A stretch of 64,000 nt of DNA from the NCBI RefSeq assembly GCF_004331385.1, contig NZ_SJON01000009.1, forward strand, positions 1 to 64,000, given 5' to 3'. Positions 45,151-55,939 of the stretch are shown here, piece by piece. The notes beneath the pieces were generated by a model. That model made no database searches. It saw only the letters and a program-made list of their open reading frames with translations, and was not told the origin of the DNA. Within the stretch, counting starts at the first letter, position 1, and the number at the start of each line of letters is the position of its first letter. A program made the position numbers and the translations under genes. Source of the DNA: Enterobacter quasihormaechei (GTDB taxonomy: Bacteria > Pseudomonadota > Gammaproteobacteria > Enterobacterales > Enterobacteriaceae).

Positions 45151-45690
45151 ATGTCTTCAGAAATTATCCCCGTTAACCAGGATATTGAGCTTCGAGCCGT
45201 CGAAGAACGTTATACCGCCGATCTGCATAACCTCGTGATTAAAAACAAAACCTGGCTGCAAACCGCCTTCGACTGGGCGCAGCATGTCGGCAGCGAAGAG
45301 GACACGCGACGCAACGTGCAGAGCAACCAGATGCTGCACGAGCGCGGTTACGCCAAAATGTTCCTGATTTTCATGAACGACGCGCTGGTGGGCGTGCTCT
45401 CCTTTAACGCTATCGAGCCTGCGAACAAGGCCGGGTACATTGGCTACTGGCTCGACGAAGCGCATCAGGGGCAGGGCATTCTCTCTCAGGCGCTCCAGGC
45501 GTTTATGCGCTATTACGTTGAGCGCGACGAGATCCGCCGCTTTGTCATTAAATGTCGCGTAGATAACCAGAACAGTAACCGTGTGGCTCAGCGCAACGGT
45601 TTTGCGCTGGAAGGATGCCTGCGGGAAGCGGAAAAGCTCAATGGCCGCTACGATGACGTGAATCTTTACGCCAGGCTTTTCCCGCTATAG
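45151..45690 (+). CDS. rimL: RimL, ribosomal protein L7/L12 N-acetyltransferase
   Basis: The 179-residue GNAT enzyme matches E. coli RimL (179 residues) with [40 protein letters not shown] (acetyl-CoA-binding loop) and [13 protein letters not shown]. It acetylates the N-terminal Ser of L12. AAGAGG precedes ATG 45151. The 3' end overlaps the converging ydcK stop by 6 bases. Confidence 0.93.
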   Translation: MSSEIIPVNQDIELRAVEERYTADLHNLVIKNKTWLQTAFDWAQHVGSEEDTRRNVQSNQMLHERGYAKMFLIFMNDALVGVLSFNAIEPANKAGYIGYWLDEAHQGQGILSQALQAFMRYYVERDEIRRFVIKCRVDNQNSNRVAQRNGFALEGCLREAEKLNGRYDDVNLYARLFPL

Positions 45691-46665
45691 TGCCCCCAGC
45701 AGCGGCGTTCGGGTGATCCGCGTGTCGCCGTTGATCACTTTAGATCCCCGGACGTGAATGCTTTCACCCTCAAGCGCCTCAATAACTGCATCGTCTGAAA
45801 TTTCCACCTGATGCTCAATCAGAACATCGCCACTGATACGCGCCCGGCCCTGAATCACGACGTGGTCGTCAATCAGGATCGGCCCGCCGCGCAACCACGC
45901 CTCGCCGCCTATCAGCACGTGATGTTTAATAACGCAGTTGCCTTCGACGAGGGCGTTTTCCGCGACCTGTGAGCTGTACCGCAACGTCGGGATTGCATCG
46001 TCCTCTGAACCGGCCAGCAGGCGGGCATTGCCGTACACTTTGGCGCAGTCGCACACCCAGACGTTATTAAGCGCGTTGCCCTCAATAATGGCGCGATCGA
46101 ACACCTCCGCGCGGTGCTCTACAAAGGCCCAGGTCACCATGGCATCGCCGTAAATTTGCGCCTGATGCACAATACGCGACTGGCTGACCGTTGCGCTGTC
46201 GTAGATTTGCAGGATCTGCTCGCGGTCGGGCGTAAGCCCTTTGGCTGCGATCACTATGCTGTTATGCAGCACCCGCGCATCACCTGCGATGCGGCATTCC
46301 CCGCGCACCGTAGAGTGCTGAATAGTGACGTTGTCACTTATTATCGCACCGTGACTCACCTCGGCGGCGTCCAGCCAGCTGTTGCCGCTAACGTGTGCGC
46401 GGTGGCTTACGATGCAGGGCTGGGTAAGGCGGGCATTACCGGATACCCGGGCACCGGCAAAGACCACGCTGTTTTCATCGTAAATCCAGCAATCCCCGTC
46501 CTGTGCGAGGGCGTTCTCATCCTCAACCCAACCGCCTTTTGTCCCGCGGGCAACATCGTTAAAATCGTCCACGGCAACAATCTGTCTGAGGGACGTTGTG
46601 CACGGCGTGGTCCCGTCCTGCCAGCGCCACAGACGGGTTTCATTGCTAAGCCGATATTTTGTCAT
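45685..46665 (-). CDS. ydcK: YdcK, left-handed beta-helix hexapeptide protein
   Basis: I take ATG 46665 ([15 protein letters not shown]), which gives 326 residues as in E. coli YdcK; the frame is open to 46734. The protein is built of hexapeptide-like turns ([38 protein letters not shown]), typical of a left-handed beta helix. Catalytic function is unknown. Confidence 0.88.
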   Translation of the reverse strand: MTKYRLSNETRLWRWQDGTTPCTTSLRQIVAVDDFNDVARGTKGGWVEDENALAQDGDCWIYDENSVVFAGARVSGNARLTQPCIVSHRAHVSGNSWLDAAEVSHGAIISDNVTIQHSTVRGECRIAGDARVLHNSIVIAAKGLTPDREQILQIYDSATVSQSRIVHQAQIYGDAMVTWAFVEHRAEVFDRAIIEGNALNNVWVCDCAKVYGNARLLAGSEDDAIPTLRYSSQVAENALVEGNCVIKHHVLIGGEAWLRGGPILIDDHVVIQGRARISGDVLIEHQVEISDDAVIEALEGESIHVRGSKVINGDTRITRTPLLGAL

Positions 46666-46786
46666 CGTCTGATCCCTGAAAAGCCTTTCACTAAACGTAG
46701 CAAACTTTTGGCTTGTCGAAGTGCTGGCGTCCACACGGGAAACCCCTTAAAATGGCATTTCAAATACATTTTAAAGTTTAAAAAAA

Positions 46787-47785
46787 ATGCATAATGAAAA
46801 CCAACGCGTTCTTAACTTGCCCGCCGGGTACTTTGGCATGGTATTGGGTACCATTGGCATGGGGTTCGCCTGGCGTTATGCCAGCACTGTATGGCCGGTT
46901 ACGCGCTGGCCGGGAGAGATCCTGGTGGCGCTGGCGGTGACGATCTGGTTCTTTTTGAGCGTAGCGTTTCTCACCCGTGCGGTACGGTTTCCACGCAGCG
47001 TGCTGGCAGAGATGCGACATCCGGTAATGAGCAGTTTTGTCAGCCTGTTTCCCGCCACAACGATGCTGGTGGCCATCGGCTTCGTGCCGTGGTACCGCCC
47101 GATGTCGCTGGTGTTATTTAGTGTGGGCGTGGTGATCCAGCTTGCGTATGCCGCCTGGCAAAGCGCCGGGCTGTGGCGCGGTAAGCACCCGGGAGAGGCG
47201 ACAACGCCGGGCCTCTATCTGCCGACGGTGGCGAACAATTTTATTAGCGCGATGGCCTGCGGCGCGCTGGGTTTCCACGATGCCGGACTGGTGTTTCTTG
47301 GCGCCGGCGTCTTTTCCTGGCTGAGCCTGGAGCCGGTCATTTTGCAGCGCCTGCGCAGCGCCGGCGAACTGCCCGCAGCGCTTCGTACCTCGCTTGGGAT
47401 CCAGCTTGCGCCAGCCCTGGTGGCCTGTAGCGCCTGGCTTAGCGTCAACGGTGGCGAAGCGGACACCTTTGCCAAAATGCTGTTTGGCTATGGCCTGTTG
47501 CAGCTGCTGTTTATGCTGCGTCTGATGCCGTGGTATCTGTCGCAGCCGTTCAACGCGTCGTTCTGGAGCTTCTCATTCGGGGTCTCGGCGCTGGCAACCA
47601 CCGGTTTGCATCTTGGGCAAAGTAGCCCGTCAGGGTTCTTTCACGCCCTTGCTGTTCCACTGTTTATTTTCACCAACGTCATCATCGCGATGCTGCTGGT
47701 CCGTACTTTTATCTTGCTGATGCAGGGCAAACTTCTGGTGCGCGCTGATAAGGCACTGCTTATGCAATCTGAGGAAAAACAATGA
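46787..47785 (+). CDS. tehA: TehA, tellurite-resistance/dicarboxylate-type channel
   Basis: 332 residues with about ten membrane helices; starts [20 protein letters not shown] as in E. coli TehA, a SLAC1-family anion channel homologue. With tehB it gives tellurite resistance when overexpressed. The stop overlaps the tehB start by ATGA. Confidence 0.94.
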   Translation: MHNENQRVLNLPAGYFGMVLGTIGMGFAWRYASTVWPVTRWPGEILVALAVTIWFFLSVAFLTRAVRFPRSVLAEMRHPVMSSFVSLFPATTMLVAIGFVPWYRPMSLVLFSVGVVIQLAYAAWQSAGLWRGKHPGEATTPGLYLPTVANNFISAMACGALGFHDAGLVFLGAGVFSWLSLEPVILQRLRSAGELPAALRTSLGIQLAPALVACSAWLSVNGGEADTFAKMLFGYGLLQLLFMLRLMPWYLSQPFNASFWSFSFGVSALATTGLHLGQSSPSGFFHALAVPLFIFTNVIIAMLLVRTFILLMQGKLLVRADKALLMQSEEKQ

Positions 47786-48375
47786 CTGTCGATGAAAACT
47801 ACTTTACCGAGAAATATGGTCTGACCCGTACGCACTCAGAGGTGCTACATAGCGCGAATATTGTTAAGCCGGGTAAAACGCTCGATCTCGGTTGCGGAAA
47901 TGGCCGTAACAGCCTTTACCTGGCGGCCAACGGCTATGACGTGACGGCGTGGGATAAAAACCCGATGAGCATCGATAACATCGAGCGCATTAAGGCGGCG
48001 GAAGGGATTACGAATCTGCACACGGCGATTCAGGATCTGAACAGCCTGACCTTTGACGGCGAATATGACTTTATTCTTTCTACCGTCGTACTGATGTTCC
48101 TTGAGGCGAAAACCATCCCTGGTCTTATCGCCAATATGCAGCGCTGCACCAGGCCGGGCGGCTATAACCTGATCGTTGCGGCGATGGATACCGAGGATTA
48201 TCCGTGTACCGTTGGCTTCCCGTTTGCGTTCAAAACCGGTGAGCTGAGCAATTATTACCAAGGCTGGGAGCTGCTCAAGTACAACGAAGAGGTGGGGGAA
48301 CTCCACCGTACCGATGCCAACGGGAACCGTATCAAGCTGCGCTTCGCCACCCTGCTTGCACGCAAGCCCGCTTAA
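47782..48375 (+). CDS. tehB: TehB, SAM-dependent tellurite methyltransferase
   Basis: 197 residues, as in E. coli. The SAM-binding motif is [20 protein letters not shown], with [13 protein letters not shown] as motif for the acceptor side. It methylates tellurite and selenium compounds. Coupled to tehA and tail to tail with the pepT-like gene (4-base overlap). Confidence 0.95.
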   Translation: MTVDENYFTEKYGLTRTHSEVLHSANIVKPGKTLDLGCGNGRNSLYLAANGYDVTAWDKNPMSIDNIERIKAAEGITNLHTAIQDLNSLTFDGEYDFILSTVVLMFLEAKTIPGLIANMQRCTRPGGYNLIVAAMDTEDYPCTVGFPFAFKTGELSNYYQGWELLKYNEEVGELHRTDANGNRIKLRFATLLARKPA

Positions 48376-49601
48376 CGCGCGGCCAGCAGACAGAGTTGCA
48401 GGGCGGTGCGGTAGGACGCCTCGAACGACGACAGCGGTAAAAACTCAAACTTTGAATGGAAGTTATGGGCGCCGGTGAAGAAGTTCGGGGTGAGCAAGCC
48501 TTTGGCTGACAGCGCTGCGCCGTCCGTGCCGCCGCGCATCGGCGTTGGCTTGGGCGCGATACCGAGCGATTCCATTGCCTCGAACATCAGGTCGATGGCG
48601 CGGCGATCTTCACCAATCGCGTTACTGATATTGCTGTAGGTGTCCTCAATGCGGACGTCCACATTTGCCGTAGGGTGCTGCGCGGCTATTTGTGCCGCCA
48701 CATCGGTAATTTGCTGCTTGCGGGCGGCAAAACCCTCTTTGTCGAAATCACGGATGTTGGCTTTCAGCACCGCTTCGTTTTGTCCGGCCTGGATGCCGTT
48801 AAACCAGATGTAGCCCTCGCGCCCTTCGGTGCATTCCGGAGTTTGCTGGCGATCAAACTGGCTGATGAAGTCCGTGGCCATCAGGAGCGGGTTGACCAGC
48901 ACCCCTTTGGCGGACATCGGGTGGGCCGTTACGCCGGTAAAGCGAATGTCAGCCGCTGCCGCGTTGAAGTTCTCATAAACAATTTCCCCCAGTTCGCAGC
49001 AGTCGATGGTCCAGGCAAAATCGACGTCGAAGCGCTTCAAATCCAGCGCTTTCGCACCGCACAGGCCAATCTCCTCGTCAGGCACAAACGCCACCACAAT
49101 ATCGCCATGCTTATGCTCGATCGTCAGGTTTTCCAGTACCGTCATAACCACGGTGACGGCCGCTTTATTATCTGCGCCTAATACGCTGGTTCCGTCGCTG
49201 AAAATAATCTCTTCATTAGGGTAAGCCAGAATTTCCGGGTGCTCTTTGACGCGCAGCCAGATCCCTTTCTCTTTATTCAGGCAGAGATCTTCACCCCTAA
49301 ACGTTAATATTTGCGGATGAATATCCGGAGATAAACCGACGTCCACCGTGTCGATATGAGTAATAAAACCAATGCGCGGCGCACCCGCGACATTGCCTTT
49401 TTTCACGGCGGTAACGGTAGCGAATTCATCTATCACAATGTCGTCCAACCCCAGCTTTTCCAGCTCGTTCGCCAGTTCCCGCGCCATGTCGTGCTGGCCC
49501 GGCGTGGAGGGCAACGTTTTCACTTTTGGATCGCTCTGGCTGGTAATGGCGAGATAACGAAAAAAGCGACGGGTAAATTGCCTGGAGAGTTCAGAGCCCA
49601 T
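48372..49601 (-). CDS. pepT: PepT-like M20 tripeptidase
   Basis: The 409-residue zinc aminopeptidase has the PepT pattern: FITHIDTVD (metal His and Asp), [10 protein letters not shown] (bridging Asp), [11 protein letters not shown] (catalytic Glu), [15 protein letters not shown] and a late [13 protein letters not shown] (metal His). It removes N-terminal residues from tripeptides. E. coli does not have pepT at this place, so it may be a paralogue; the symbol marks the family. It is divergent from a peptide-binding protein gene, a sensible pairing for peptide use. Confidence 0.88.
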   Translation of the reverse strand: MGSELSRQFTRRFFRYLAITSQSDPKVKTLPSTPGQHDMARELANELEKLGLDDIVIDEFATVTAVKKGNVAGAPRIGFITHIDTVDVGLSPDIHPQILTFRGEDLCLNKEKGIWLRVKEHPEILAYPNEEIIFSDGTSVLGADNKAAVTVVMTVLENLTIEHKHGDIVVAFVPDEEIGLCGAKALDLKRFDVDFAWTIDCCELGEIVYENFNAAAADIRFTGVTAHPMSAKGVLVNPLLMATDFISQFDRQQTPECTEGREGYIWFNGIQAGQNEAVLKANIRDFDKEGFAARKQQITDVAAQIAAQHPTANVDVRIEDTYSNISNAIGEDRRAIDLMFEAMESLGIAPKPTPMRGGTDGAALSAKGLLTPNFFTGAHNFHSKFEFLPLSSFEASYRTALQLCLLAAR

Positions 49602-49709
49602 AGTGTTTCCTTCTGTATTTATTTTTCATGTGTTTGCGCCATCACTTTAATGTTATTTATGGAACGGCAAAAGAAGTAATTAGCCGTCGAATTAAAAAGA
49701 CAGGAAATA

Positions 49710-51307
49710 ATGATGAAAAGCACATTCACAACGATAACGCTGGCGCTGGCTGCGCTGACGGTCAGTTCCACCGTCGCGGCAAAAACGCTGGTGTATTGCT
49801 CTGAAGGATCGCCGGAAAACTTCAATCCTCAGCTATACACCTCGGGAACCAGCGTGGATGCCAGCGCCGTACCGGTTTATAACCGTCTGGTCGATTTCAC
49901 GCCCGGCACCACCGAGCTGGTGCCGAGCCTGGCCGAAAGCTGGGAGGTGAGCGAGGATGGCAAGATCTACACCTTCCACCTGCGCAAAGGGGTGAAATTC
50001 CACAGTAATAAGCTGTTTACGCCGACGCGCGACTTCAACGCGGATGACGTGATTTTCTCGTTTATGCGCCAGAAGGATGTGAATCATCCGTACCATAACG
50101 TTTCAAACGGCAGCTATTCCAACTTTGAAAGCCTGGAGTTTGGCAGCCTGATAACGGCCATCGACAAGGTTGACGAGCACACCGTGCGCTTCACCCTGGC
50201 GCACCCGGAAGCGCCGTTTGTGGCTGACCTGGCATGGTATTTTGCCTCCATCCTGTCGGCGGAATATGCCGATGCCATGCTGAAAGCGGGCACGCCAGAA
50301 AAGGTCGATATGCAGCCGATTGGCACCGGTCCGTTTAAGCTGGCGCAGTACCAGAAGGATTCCCGCATCCTCTTTACCGCCTTCCCGCAATACTGGCAGG
50401 GGAAATCGAAGCTGGATCGTCTGGTGTTCACCATCACGCCGGACGCCTCGGTGCGTTTTGCCAAAGTTGAGAAGAACGAGTGCCAGGTGATGCCGTTTCC
50501 GAATCCGGCGGATCTGCCGCGCATGAAGGCCAGCAAAGACATCAATCTGATGAGCAAGGCCGGCCTGAATACCGGTTTCCTGGCGTTTAACACGCAAAAG
50601 CCGCCGCTGGATAACCTGAAGGTGCGCCAGGCGCTGGCGATGGCAATCAACAAACCCGCCATCATTGACGCGGTGTTCCACGGAACCGGCACGGCGGCGA
50701 AAAACCTGCTGCCGCCTGGCGTCTGGAGTGCCGACAGCGCGCTGAAAGACTACGATTACGATCCTGAAAAAGCGAAGGCGCTGCTAAAGGCTGCGGGATT
50801 TGCCAACGGCGTCAGCATCGAACTGTGGGCCATGCCGGTGCAGCGGCCCTATAACCCGAACGCGAAACGGATGGCTGAAATGATCCAGGCGGACTGGGCG
50901 AAAGTAGGCGTACAGACCAAGATCGTGACCTATGAATGGGGCGAATACCTGAAGCGCGTGAAAGGAGGGGAACATCAGGCCGCGCTGATGGGCTGGACAA
51001 CGGCGACAGGCGATCCGGATAACTTCTTCGGGCCGCTGTTTACCTGTACGTCCGCCAACGGCGGGTCGAACTCGGCAAAATGGTGTTATAAGCCCTTTGA
51101 TAACCTGATTGCCGAAGCTAAATCGATAACCGATCGCGAAAAACGCGTGGCGCTGTACAAGCAGGCGCAGCAGATGATGCACGATCAAATGCCGGCGGTG
51201 ATGATTGCCCACTCGACCATTTTGAGCCGGTCCGTAAAGAGGTCACGGGCTATGAAATCGATCCCTTCGGCAAGCACCTGTTCTGGCAAGTGGATCTGAA
51301 AGAGTAA
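49710..51307 (+). pseudogene. DppA-like periplasmic dipeptide-binding protein, frameshifted at the 3' end
   Basis: Signal peptide (FTTITLALAALTVSSTVAA) and SBP family 5 body: YCSEGSPENFNPQLYTSGT, FHLRKGVKFHSN, PIGTGPFKLAQYQ and EWGEYLKRVKGGEHQA. All are very close to DppA. After AHSTI the main frame gives an odd tail ending at 51299. One more T in the TTTT run at 51220-51223 would instead give AHSTIFEPVRKEVTGYEIDP and HLFWQVDLKE with a stop at 51305-51307, the normal DppA end. So a 1-base deletion is present or was introduced by sequencing. Only about the last 30 residues are affected, and partial function is possible. Start is ATG 49710 or 49713. Divergent from the pepT-like gene. Confidence 0.85.
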
Positions 51308-51442
51308 TAGTTATACTGCCCGGTTTCAGCCGGGCACTATTTTCGCTATTTGTGCTGTCTTCGTCATTTTTTGCAACACCACGTTCCCTCCTTTTTTGTT
51401 ATAACTTCAAGTGCATACTTGCAGATAACATGGAATACCATC

Positions 51443-52117
51443 ATGCGTACTCAGACTTTTTTTAAAGTTGCAGTGCTTTCTGGCCTGTTGGCCCTTTCAG
51501 GCTGCGCGTCAAAAGTCGCAGCCCCCGAGCAGTATTCGGGCTTTTTAAAAGATTACTCAGGCTTGCAGGAGATGACATCTGCAACCGGGAAGCCAACCCT
51601 GCGTTGGGTTGATCCTTCCTACAATGAGGCGAATTACGACAGCATTATCTGGACGCCGATTACCTATTATCCGGCGCCAAAACCGACCACTCAGCTTGGG
51701 CAAAAAACGCTTGATGAGGTGTTGAGTTATACCAATACCAAACTGAAAACCGCGATTGGCCAGCGTAAGCCGATTGTCACGACGCCAGGCAAACATAGCC
51801 TGATTTTCCGTGGCGCCATCACCGGTGTGAGCTCGGACAAAGAAGGTTTGCAGTTCTATGAAGTGGTTCCTGTCGCGCTGCTGGTTGCGGGAACGCAGAT
51901 GGCAACTGGCCATCGCACCATGGATACGCATCTGTTCTTTGAAGGCGAGCTGATCGATGCGGCCACCAACAAGCCGGTAATTAAAGTTGTTCGTAAAGGT
52001 GAAGGTGAAGAGCTGGCAAATGAAAATACGCCGATAGGCTTCGCCACGCTGAAACAGGTTGTGGATGACATGGCGACAGATGCCTCCATGTTTGATGTTC
52101 ATCAGACTGCAAAATAA
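51443..52117 (+). CDS. ydcL: YdcL, DUF3313 outer-membrane lipoprotein
   Basis: The 224-residue protein has a lipoprotein signal ending LALSGC (lipid-modified Cys), followed by the DUF3313 body (YSGFLKDYSGLQ, then FYEVVPVALLVAGTQMATGH). It matches E. coli YdcL in length and place near tehAB. Function is unknown. Confidence 0.9.
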   Translation: MRTQTFFKVAVLSGLLALSGCASKVAAPEQYSGFLKDYSGLQEMTSATGKPTLRWVDPSYNEANYDSIIWTPITYYPAPKPTTQLGQKTLDEVLSYTNTKLKTAIGQRKPIVTTPGKHSLIFRGAITGVSSDKEGLQFYEVVPVALLVAGTQMATGHRTMDTHLFFEGELIDAATNKPVIKVVRKGEGEELANENTPIGFATLKQVVDDMATDASMFDVHQTAK

Positions 52118-52122
52118 TCAAC

Positions 52123-52152
52123 ACGGCCTGCACTTTCGCAGGCCGTTTTTTT
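52123..52152 (+). terminator. Terminator after ydcL
   Basis: ACGGCCTGC / GCAGGCCGT with a 6-base loop followed by seven T. It reaches the stop codon of the converging transporter gene. Confidence 0.92.
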
Positions 52153-53047
52153 ATGCTGTCCGCAGGCGTCGGAACCAGGTCTCCGGTTTGGTAAACATCA
52201 CCATATTTCCCCCCAGAATCAGCAGCAGGCCTGCGATCCCGTTGAGATGCCACACGTAGCCCTCGTAGATTGTTGAAATTGATAGGGCCACCAGCGGGAA
52301 CAGCAGGGTGCTGTACGCGGCTTTACCGGGACCAATGCGGCCCACCAGGGTAAAGTAAGCCCCGAAGGCAATCACCGAGCCAAACAGCGCAAGATACAGC
52401 AGCGCCCCCATATAGCTCACCGTCCATTCCGGCATAAAGCTATCACCCCTGAAGAGGGCGATAAGGCCCATCACGACGGTGCCATACAGCATCGCCCAGG
52501 CATTGGTGGTCATCGTTTCCAGCCCGTTGCGCTGATGACGCATGCTGATCATATTCCCCAGCGAGAAGCCGTAGGTGCCGAGGGCGGAAAGCCCAATACC
52601 GGTGAGCAACGACGCGCTCCAGCCGCTGGCGAGCAGATCGTTCCAGAACAGGGTGATGATCCCGATAAGCCCCAGCGCTGCCGCCGTCCAGAAGCGTGCG
52701 GGCGGGCGCTGGCCGAAGAAGATAAAGCTGTTGATGGCGTTATACAGCACGGCCATCGAGAAGATCACCGACTCAAGGCCGGTATTGATATGGGCGGCGG
52801 CGGTGTAAAAGCACCAGAAGTTAAAGCAGAATACGCAGCAGCCCTGAAGCAGGCAGTAGAGGTGATCCCGCAGCGCCAGCCTGCGCAGGCGGCGAAGGGC
52901 GAGGAGGACAATCATCATCGTGGCGCTGGCCACGGCAAAGCGCCAGAAAATGGAAACCGGGGCGGGAACCGGCCCCTGTTGCAGAAAAATAGCGATCCAG
53001 GTCGTACCCCAGATAACAACGACCAGCCCATAGAGTAATGCGTTCAT
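52151..53047 (-). CDS. EamA/DMT-family drug or metabolite exporter
   Basis: 298 residues, about ten membrane helices in two EamA repeats (ALLYGLVVVIWGTTWIAIFL; LYLALFGSVIAFGAYFTLVG). These are typical of DMT-superfamily exporters of amino acids or metabolites. Divergent from the AraC gene at 53222, which may control it. The substrate is unknown. Confidence 0.87.
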   Translation of the reverse strand: MNALLYGLVVVIWGTTWIAIFLQQGPVPAPVSIFWRFAVASATMMIVLLALRRLRRLALRDHLYCLLQGCCVFCFNFWCFYTAAAHINTGLESVIFSMAVLYNAINSFIFFGQRPPARFWTAAALGLIGIITLFWNDLLASGWSASLLTGIGLSALGTYGFSLGNMISMRHQRNGLETMTTNAWAMLYGTVVMGLIALFRGDSFMPEWTVSYMGALLYLALFGSVIAFGAYFTLVGRIGPGKAAYSTLLFPLVALSISTIYEGYVWHLNGIAGLLLILGGNMVMFTKPETWFRRLRTA

Positions 53048-53221
53048 GGTTTCTCTCTTCTCATACCGCGAAAAACACCAGTGTGACGAAAGCGCGGGCG
53101 GGCGGCTTTCATCGGCTTGCGCCGGACTTGCACATTCTTGCGCTTTTTTCTCACGCGAACGCTGGTAACAGGCTGCAACACTTCATAGACTGACAGTCTG
53201 ATTAATCACCTGTTTACGGCC

Positions 53222-54094
53222 ATGTCTCTCGTTTACGACACCTTTGAAACGTTACGCCAACAAAATGCGGTGCTGCGGGAAACCGTCGCGCTCAATTCTG
53301 GCATTCAACTGGCGGCGTGGTACAACAAGCACGATACGATCACCGTAAAAAGCAACCACCATACGCTCAGCCTGTACGTGGCGGATGGCTATGAAAGCTA
53401 TCAAAAAACCCCCGGTGGCTGGAAAAATGGCGGCGGGCCGGATCGTTTTTGCCTGATGCCCGAAGAGAGCGAATCCACGTGGGATATTCGTGACGACCTG
53501 TCGTTCGTCCACCTTTACTGCACCGATGAACATCTGCGGGACGTGGGGGAGAAAATCTGGGATAAACGTCCGCTATCACTGACGCTGGATGAAAAAATCT
53601 TTGGCAGCGATCCGAAAATCACCGCCCTCTATCGTCAGTTTTTGCTGGGCTGCGACTGGCAGCAAAACGCCAATCAGCTCACCCTGAGCACCGCGTCGAC
53701 CTTACTGCTGACGCATTTAGTCCAGCATTATTCCAGCGTACAGTGGAAGTTACCGGTGGTCACCGGCGGGTTATCGCCGTTTGTGCTGCGTAACGTAGTG
53801 GCCTTTATCGAAGAAAATCTGGCGCAACCCTTAACGCTGGCGGAGCTGGCGGGTCAGGCCGCACTCAGCGAGTATCACTTCGCCAGAATGTTCCGCCAGT
53901 CGATGGGGCTGGCGCCGCATCAGTACGTCATGCAGCGCCGCATGGAGAAGGCCAAAGCGCTGGTGCAGCACACCACCACGCCGCTCACCGACATCGCGCT
54001 GGCCTGCGGATTCAACTCCGCCAGCCATTTCAGTAACCGTTTTCGCAGCATGACGGGGATGACGCCGTCCCAGTTACGCGCGACGAAGGCGTGA
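53222..54094 (+). CDS. AraC-family transcriptional regulator
   Basis: 290 residues; two C-terminal HTH units at about residues 200-285 (LTLAELAGQAALSEYHFARM and DIALACGFNSASHFSNRFR). The N-terminal part is a cupin-like sensor. It is divergent from the EamA exporter (174-base gap) and may regulate it. The 3' end overlaps the ydcO stop by 21 bases in the opposite direction. Confidence 0.88.
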   Translation: MSLVYDTFETLRQQNAVLRETVALNSGIQLAAWYNKHDTITVKSNHHTLSLYVADGYESYQKTPGGWKNGGGPDRFCLMPEESESTWDIRDDLSFVHLYCTDEHLRDVGEKIWDKRPLSLTLDEKIFGSDPKITALYRQFLLGCDWQQNANQLTLSTASTLLLTHLVQHYSSVQWKLPVVTGGLSPFVLRNVVAFIEENLAQPLTLAELAGQAALSEYHFARMFRQSMGLAPHQYVMQRRMEKAKALVQHTTTPLTDIALACGFNSASHFSNRFRSMTGMTPSQLRATKA

Positions 54095-55240
54095 AAAGAC
54101 CGCGTAACATAACCCACCCAGCACCAGCCCCCAGAAGGCGGAGCCAATCCCCAGGATCGTGACGCCGCTGGCGGTCATCAGGAAGGTGACGATCGCCGCG
54201 TCGCGCTCCGCTTCATGATTCAGCGCCTGATACAGACTGCCGCTAATCGTACCGAGAAGTGCCAGACCGGCCAGCGTCTGGATCCCGCTCAGCGGCAGGG
54301 CGGCCATCAGCCCGGAAATCGAGCCGCCGAAAACCCCCGCCAGCAGATAAAACCCGCCTGCCGCCGCCGCGGCCAGCCAGCGTTTAGCGGCATCCGGGTG
54401 GGCGTCGGGGCTCTGGCAAATGGCGGCGGTGATAGCGGCGATGCAGATGGAATAGACGCCGAAGGGGGATAACACCAGCGCCAGCCCGCCGGTCGCAACG
54501 ATAAGCGGTGAGACCGCCAGCGGATAGCCCGAAGCCTGCATGGTGGCGAAGCCGGGCGCATTCTGCGACGCCATGGTCACCAGAAAGAAGGGCAAGCCGA
54601 TGCTTATCAGGCTGGTGAACGTGAACGCAGGGGCAATAAATTCAGGCATGATAACCGATAACGTCATTTTATCCGTGACAACGTCACTTCCGGCCCAGGC
54701 CGCGAGAATGCCCACCAGCAGCGTGACGACAATGGCGTAACGGGGAGCCACGGCTTTGGCCACCAGCCAGGCGGCCAGCATACTGCCGCAAAGAAAAAGG
54801 TGCCCCTCAAGGTTGCTGAATGCCTTCAGGCCGAACTGTAACAGCACGCCCGCGAGCATAGCGGCGGCAAGCGAGTGCGGGATCAGCTTCATCAGCCGGG
54901 CAAACAGGCCGGTCACGCCGCACAGCAGGATCAGCGCATTTGCAAACATAAATACCCCGATGGTTTCCGCCAGCGTGACGCCATGCAGGCTGGTGGCGAG
55001 CAGCGCCGCGCCGGGCGTTGACCAGGCGGTCAGCACCGGCGCCTTGTACCACCACGATAACGCAAGCGTGCTGATCCCCATCCCGAGGCCCAGCGCGGTC
55101 ATCCATCCGCCGATTTGCTGTGGGGTTGCGCCTGCCGCCGCGGCGGCCTGCCAGATAATGGCGGCAGAGCTGGCATAGCCCACCAGGACGGCAACAAAAC
55201 CGGCCAGTACGGCAGGAAAGAGAGGGGCAGTCGATCGCAT
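54074..55240 (-). CDS. ydcO: YdcO, BenE-family membrane transporter
   Basis: 388 residues with about twelve membrane helices and the BenE pattern (VGYASSAAIIWQAAAAAGAT, ASQNAPGFATMQASGY). BenE proteins carry benzoate; the E. coli YdcO substrate is not proven. Divergent from ydcN as in E. coli, with two palindromes in the gap. Confidence 0.92.
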   Translation of the reverse strand: MRSTAPLFPAVLAGFVAVLVGYASSAAIIWQAAAAAGATPQQIGGWMTALGLGMGISTLALSWWYKAPVLTAWSTPGAALLATSLHGVTLAETIGVFMFANALILLCGVTGLFARLMKLIPHSLAAAMLAGVLLQFGLKAFSNLEGHLFLCGSMLAAWLVAKAVAPRYAIVVTLLVGILAAWAGSDVVTDKMTLSVIMPEFIAPAFTFTSLISIGLPFFLVTMASQNAPGFATMQASGYPLAVSPLIVATGGLALVLSPFGVYSICIAAITAAICQSPDAHPDAAKRWLAAAAAGGFYLLAGVFGGSISGLMAALPLSGIQTLAGLALLGTISGSLYQALNHEAERDAAIVTFLMTASGVTILGIGSAFWGLVLGGLCYAVFSRLRRA

Positions 55241-55252
55241 GGGAACTCCGTT

Positions 55253-55300
55253 GTGCGTTATAACGTCCGGCGTAAGGTATCACTGTGCGCTATAGCGTAC
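55253..55300. promoter_or_regulatory. Pair of probable YdcN operators
   Basis: GTGCGTTATAACGTCC (55253-55268) and GTGCGCTATAGCGTAC (55285-55300) share the palindrome GTGCGYTATARCG. Their centres are 32 bases apart, about three helix turns, and they lie between ydcO and ydcN. Confidence 0.65.
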
Positions 55301-55331
55301 AAGTGGTATGCTTCGCACAACGGGAGGAACC

Positions 55332-55859
55332 ATGGATATTACGCAACACCTTGCCACTACACTGAAAGCGCTGCGTCAGGCGCGGGGCTGGAGCCTGTCG
55401 AAGCTGGCCGAAGAGACGGGCGTGTCGAAAGCGATGCTTGGGCAAATCGAACGCAACGAGTCCAGCCCGACGGTCTCCACCCTGTGGAAAATCGCCACCG
55501 GGCTGAACGTGCCTTTTTCGGCGTTTATTACCCCAGAGAGCGACCCGCAGGCGGTATTTGATCCGCAGCAGCAGGCGATGGTGGTGAAGCCGCTTTTCCC
55601 CTGGGACGACCAGCTCAGGTTTGACCATTTCTCCATCACGCTGTCGCCCGGCGCGTTGAGCGAGTCCACCCCGCACGAAGCCGGGGTGATTGAACACGTG
55701 GTGGTGATAAGCGGTGAACTGGAGATGCAGATCGACGGCATCTGGCGGACTATTTATGCTGATTCTGGGGTGCGTTTTGCCGGCGACAAACCGCACGCGT
55801 ACCGCAACAGCAGCGCCCGGACGGTCCATTTTCACTCTCTGATCCATTATCCCCGCTAA
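55332..55859 (+). CDS. ydcN: YdcN, XRE-cupin regulator
   Basis: GGGAGG lies 4 bases before ATG 55332. The 175-residue protein has an N-terminal HTH (SLSKLAEETGVSKAMLGQIE) and a C-terminal cupin domain (GVIEHVVVISGELEMQIDG). Such proteins sense small molecules with the cupin. Divergent from ydcO, which it likely controls together with itself. Followed by rlhA in the same direction. Confidence 0.92.
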   Translation: MDITQHLATTLKALRQARGWSLSKLAEETGVSKAMLGQIERNESSPTVSTLWKIATGLNVPFSAFITPESDPQAVFDPQQQAMVVKPLFPWDDQLRFDHFSITLSPGALSESTPHEAGVIEHVVVISGELEMQIDGIWRTIYADSGVRFAGDKPHAYRNSSARTVHFHSLIHYPR

Positions 55860-55939
55860 AGCGTCGCAAAACGGTTTCACTGACACAGACTTCTGACTAC
55901 AATAGCCGCCATTTTGACCATAACGGATAACGACGAAGT

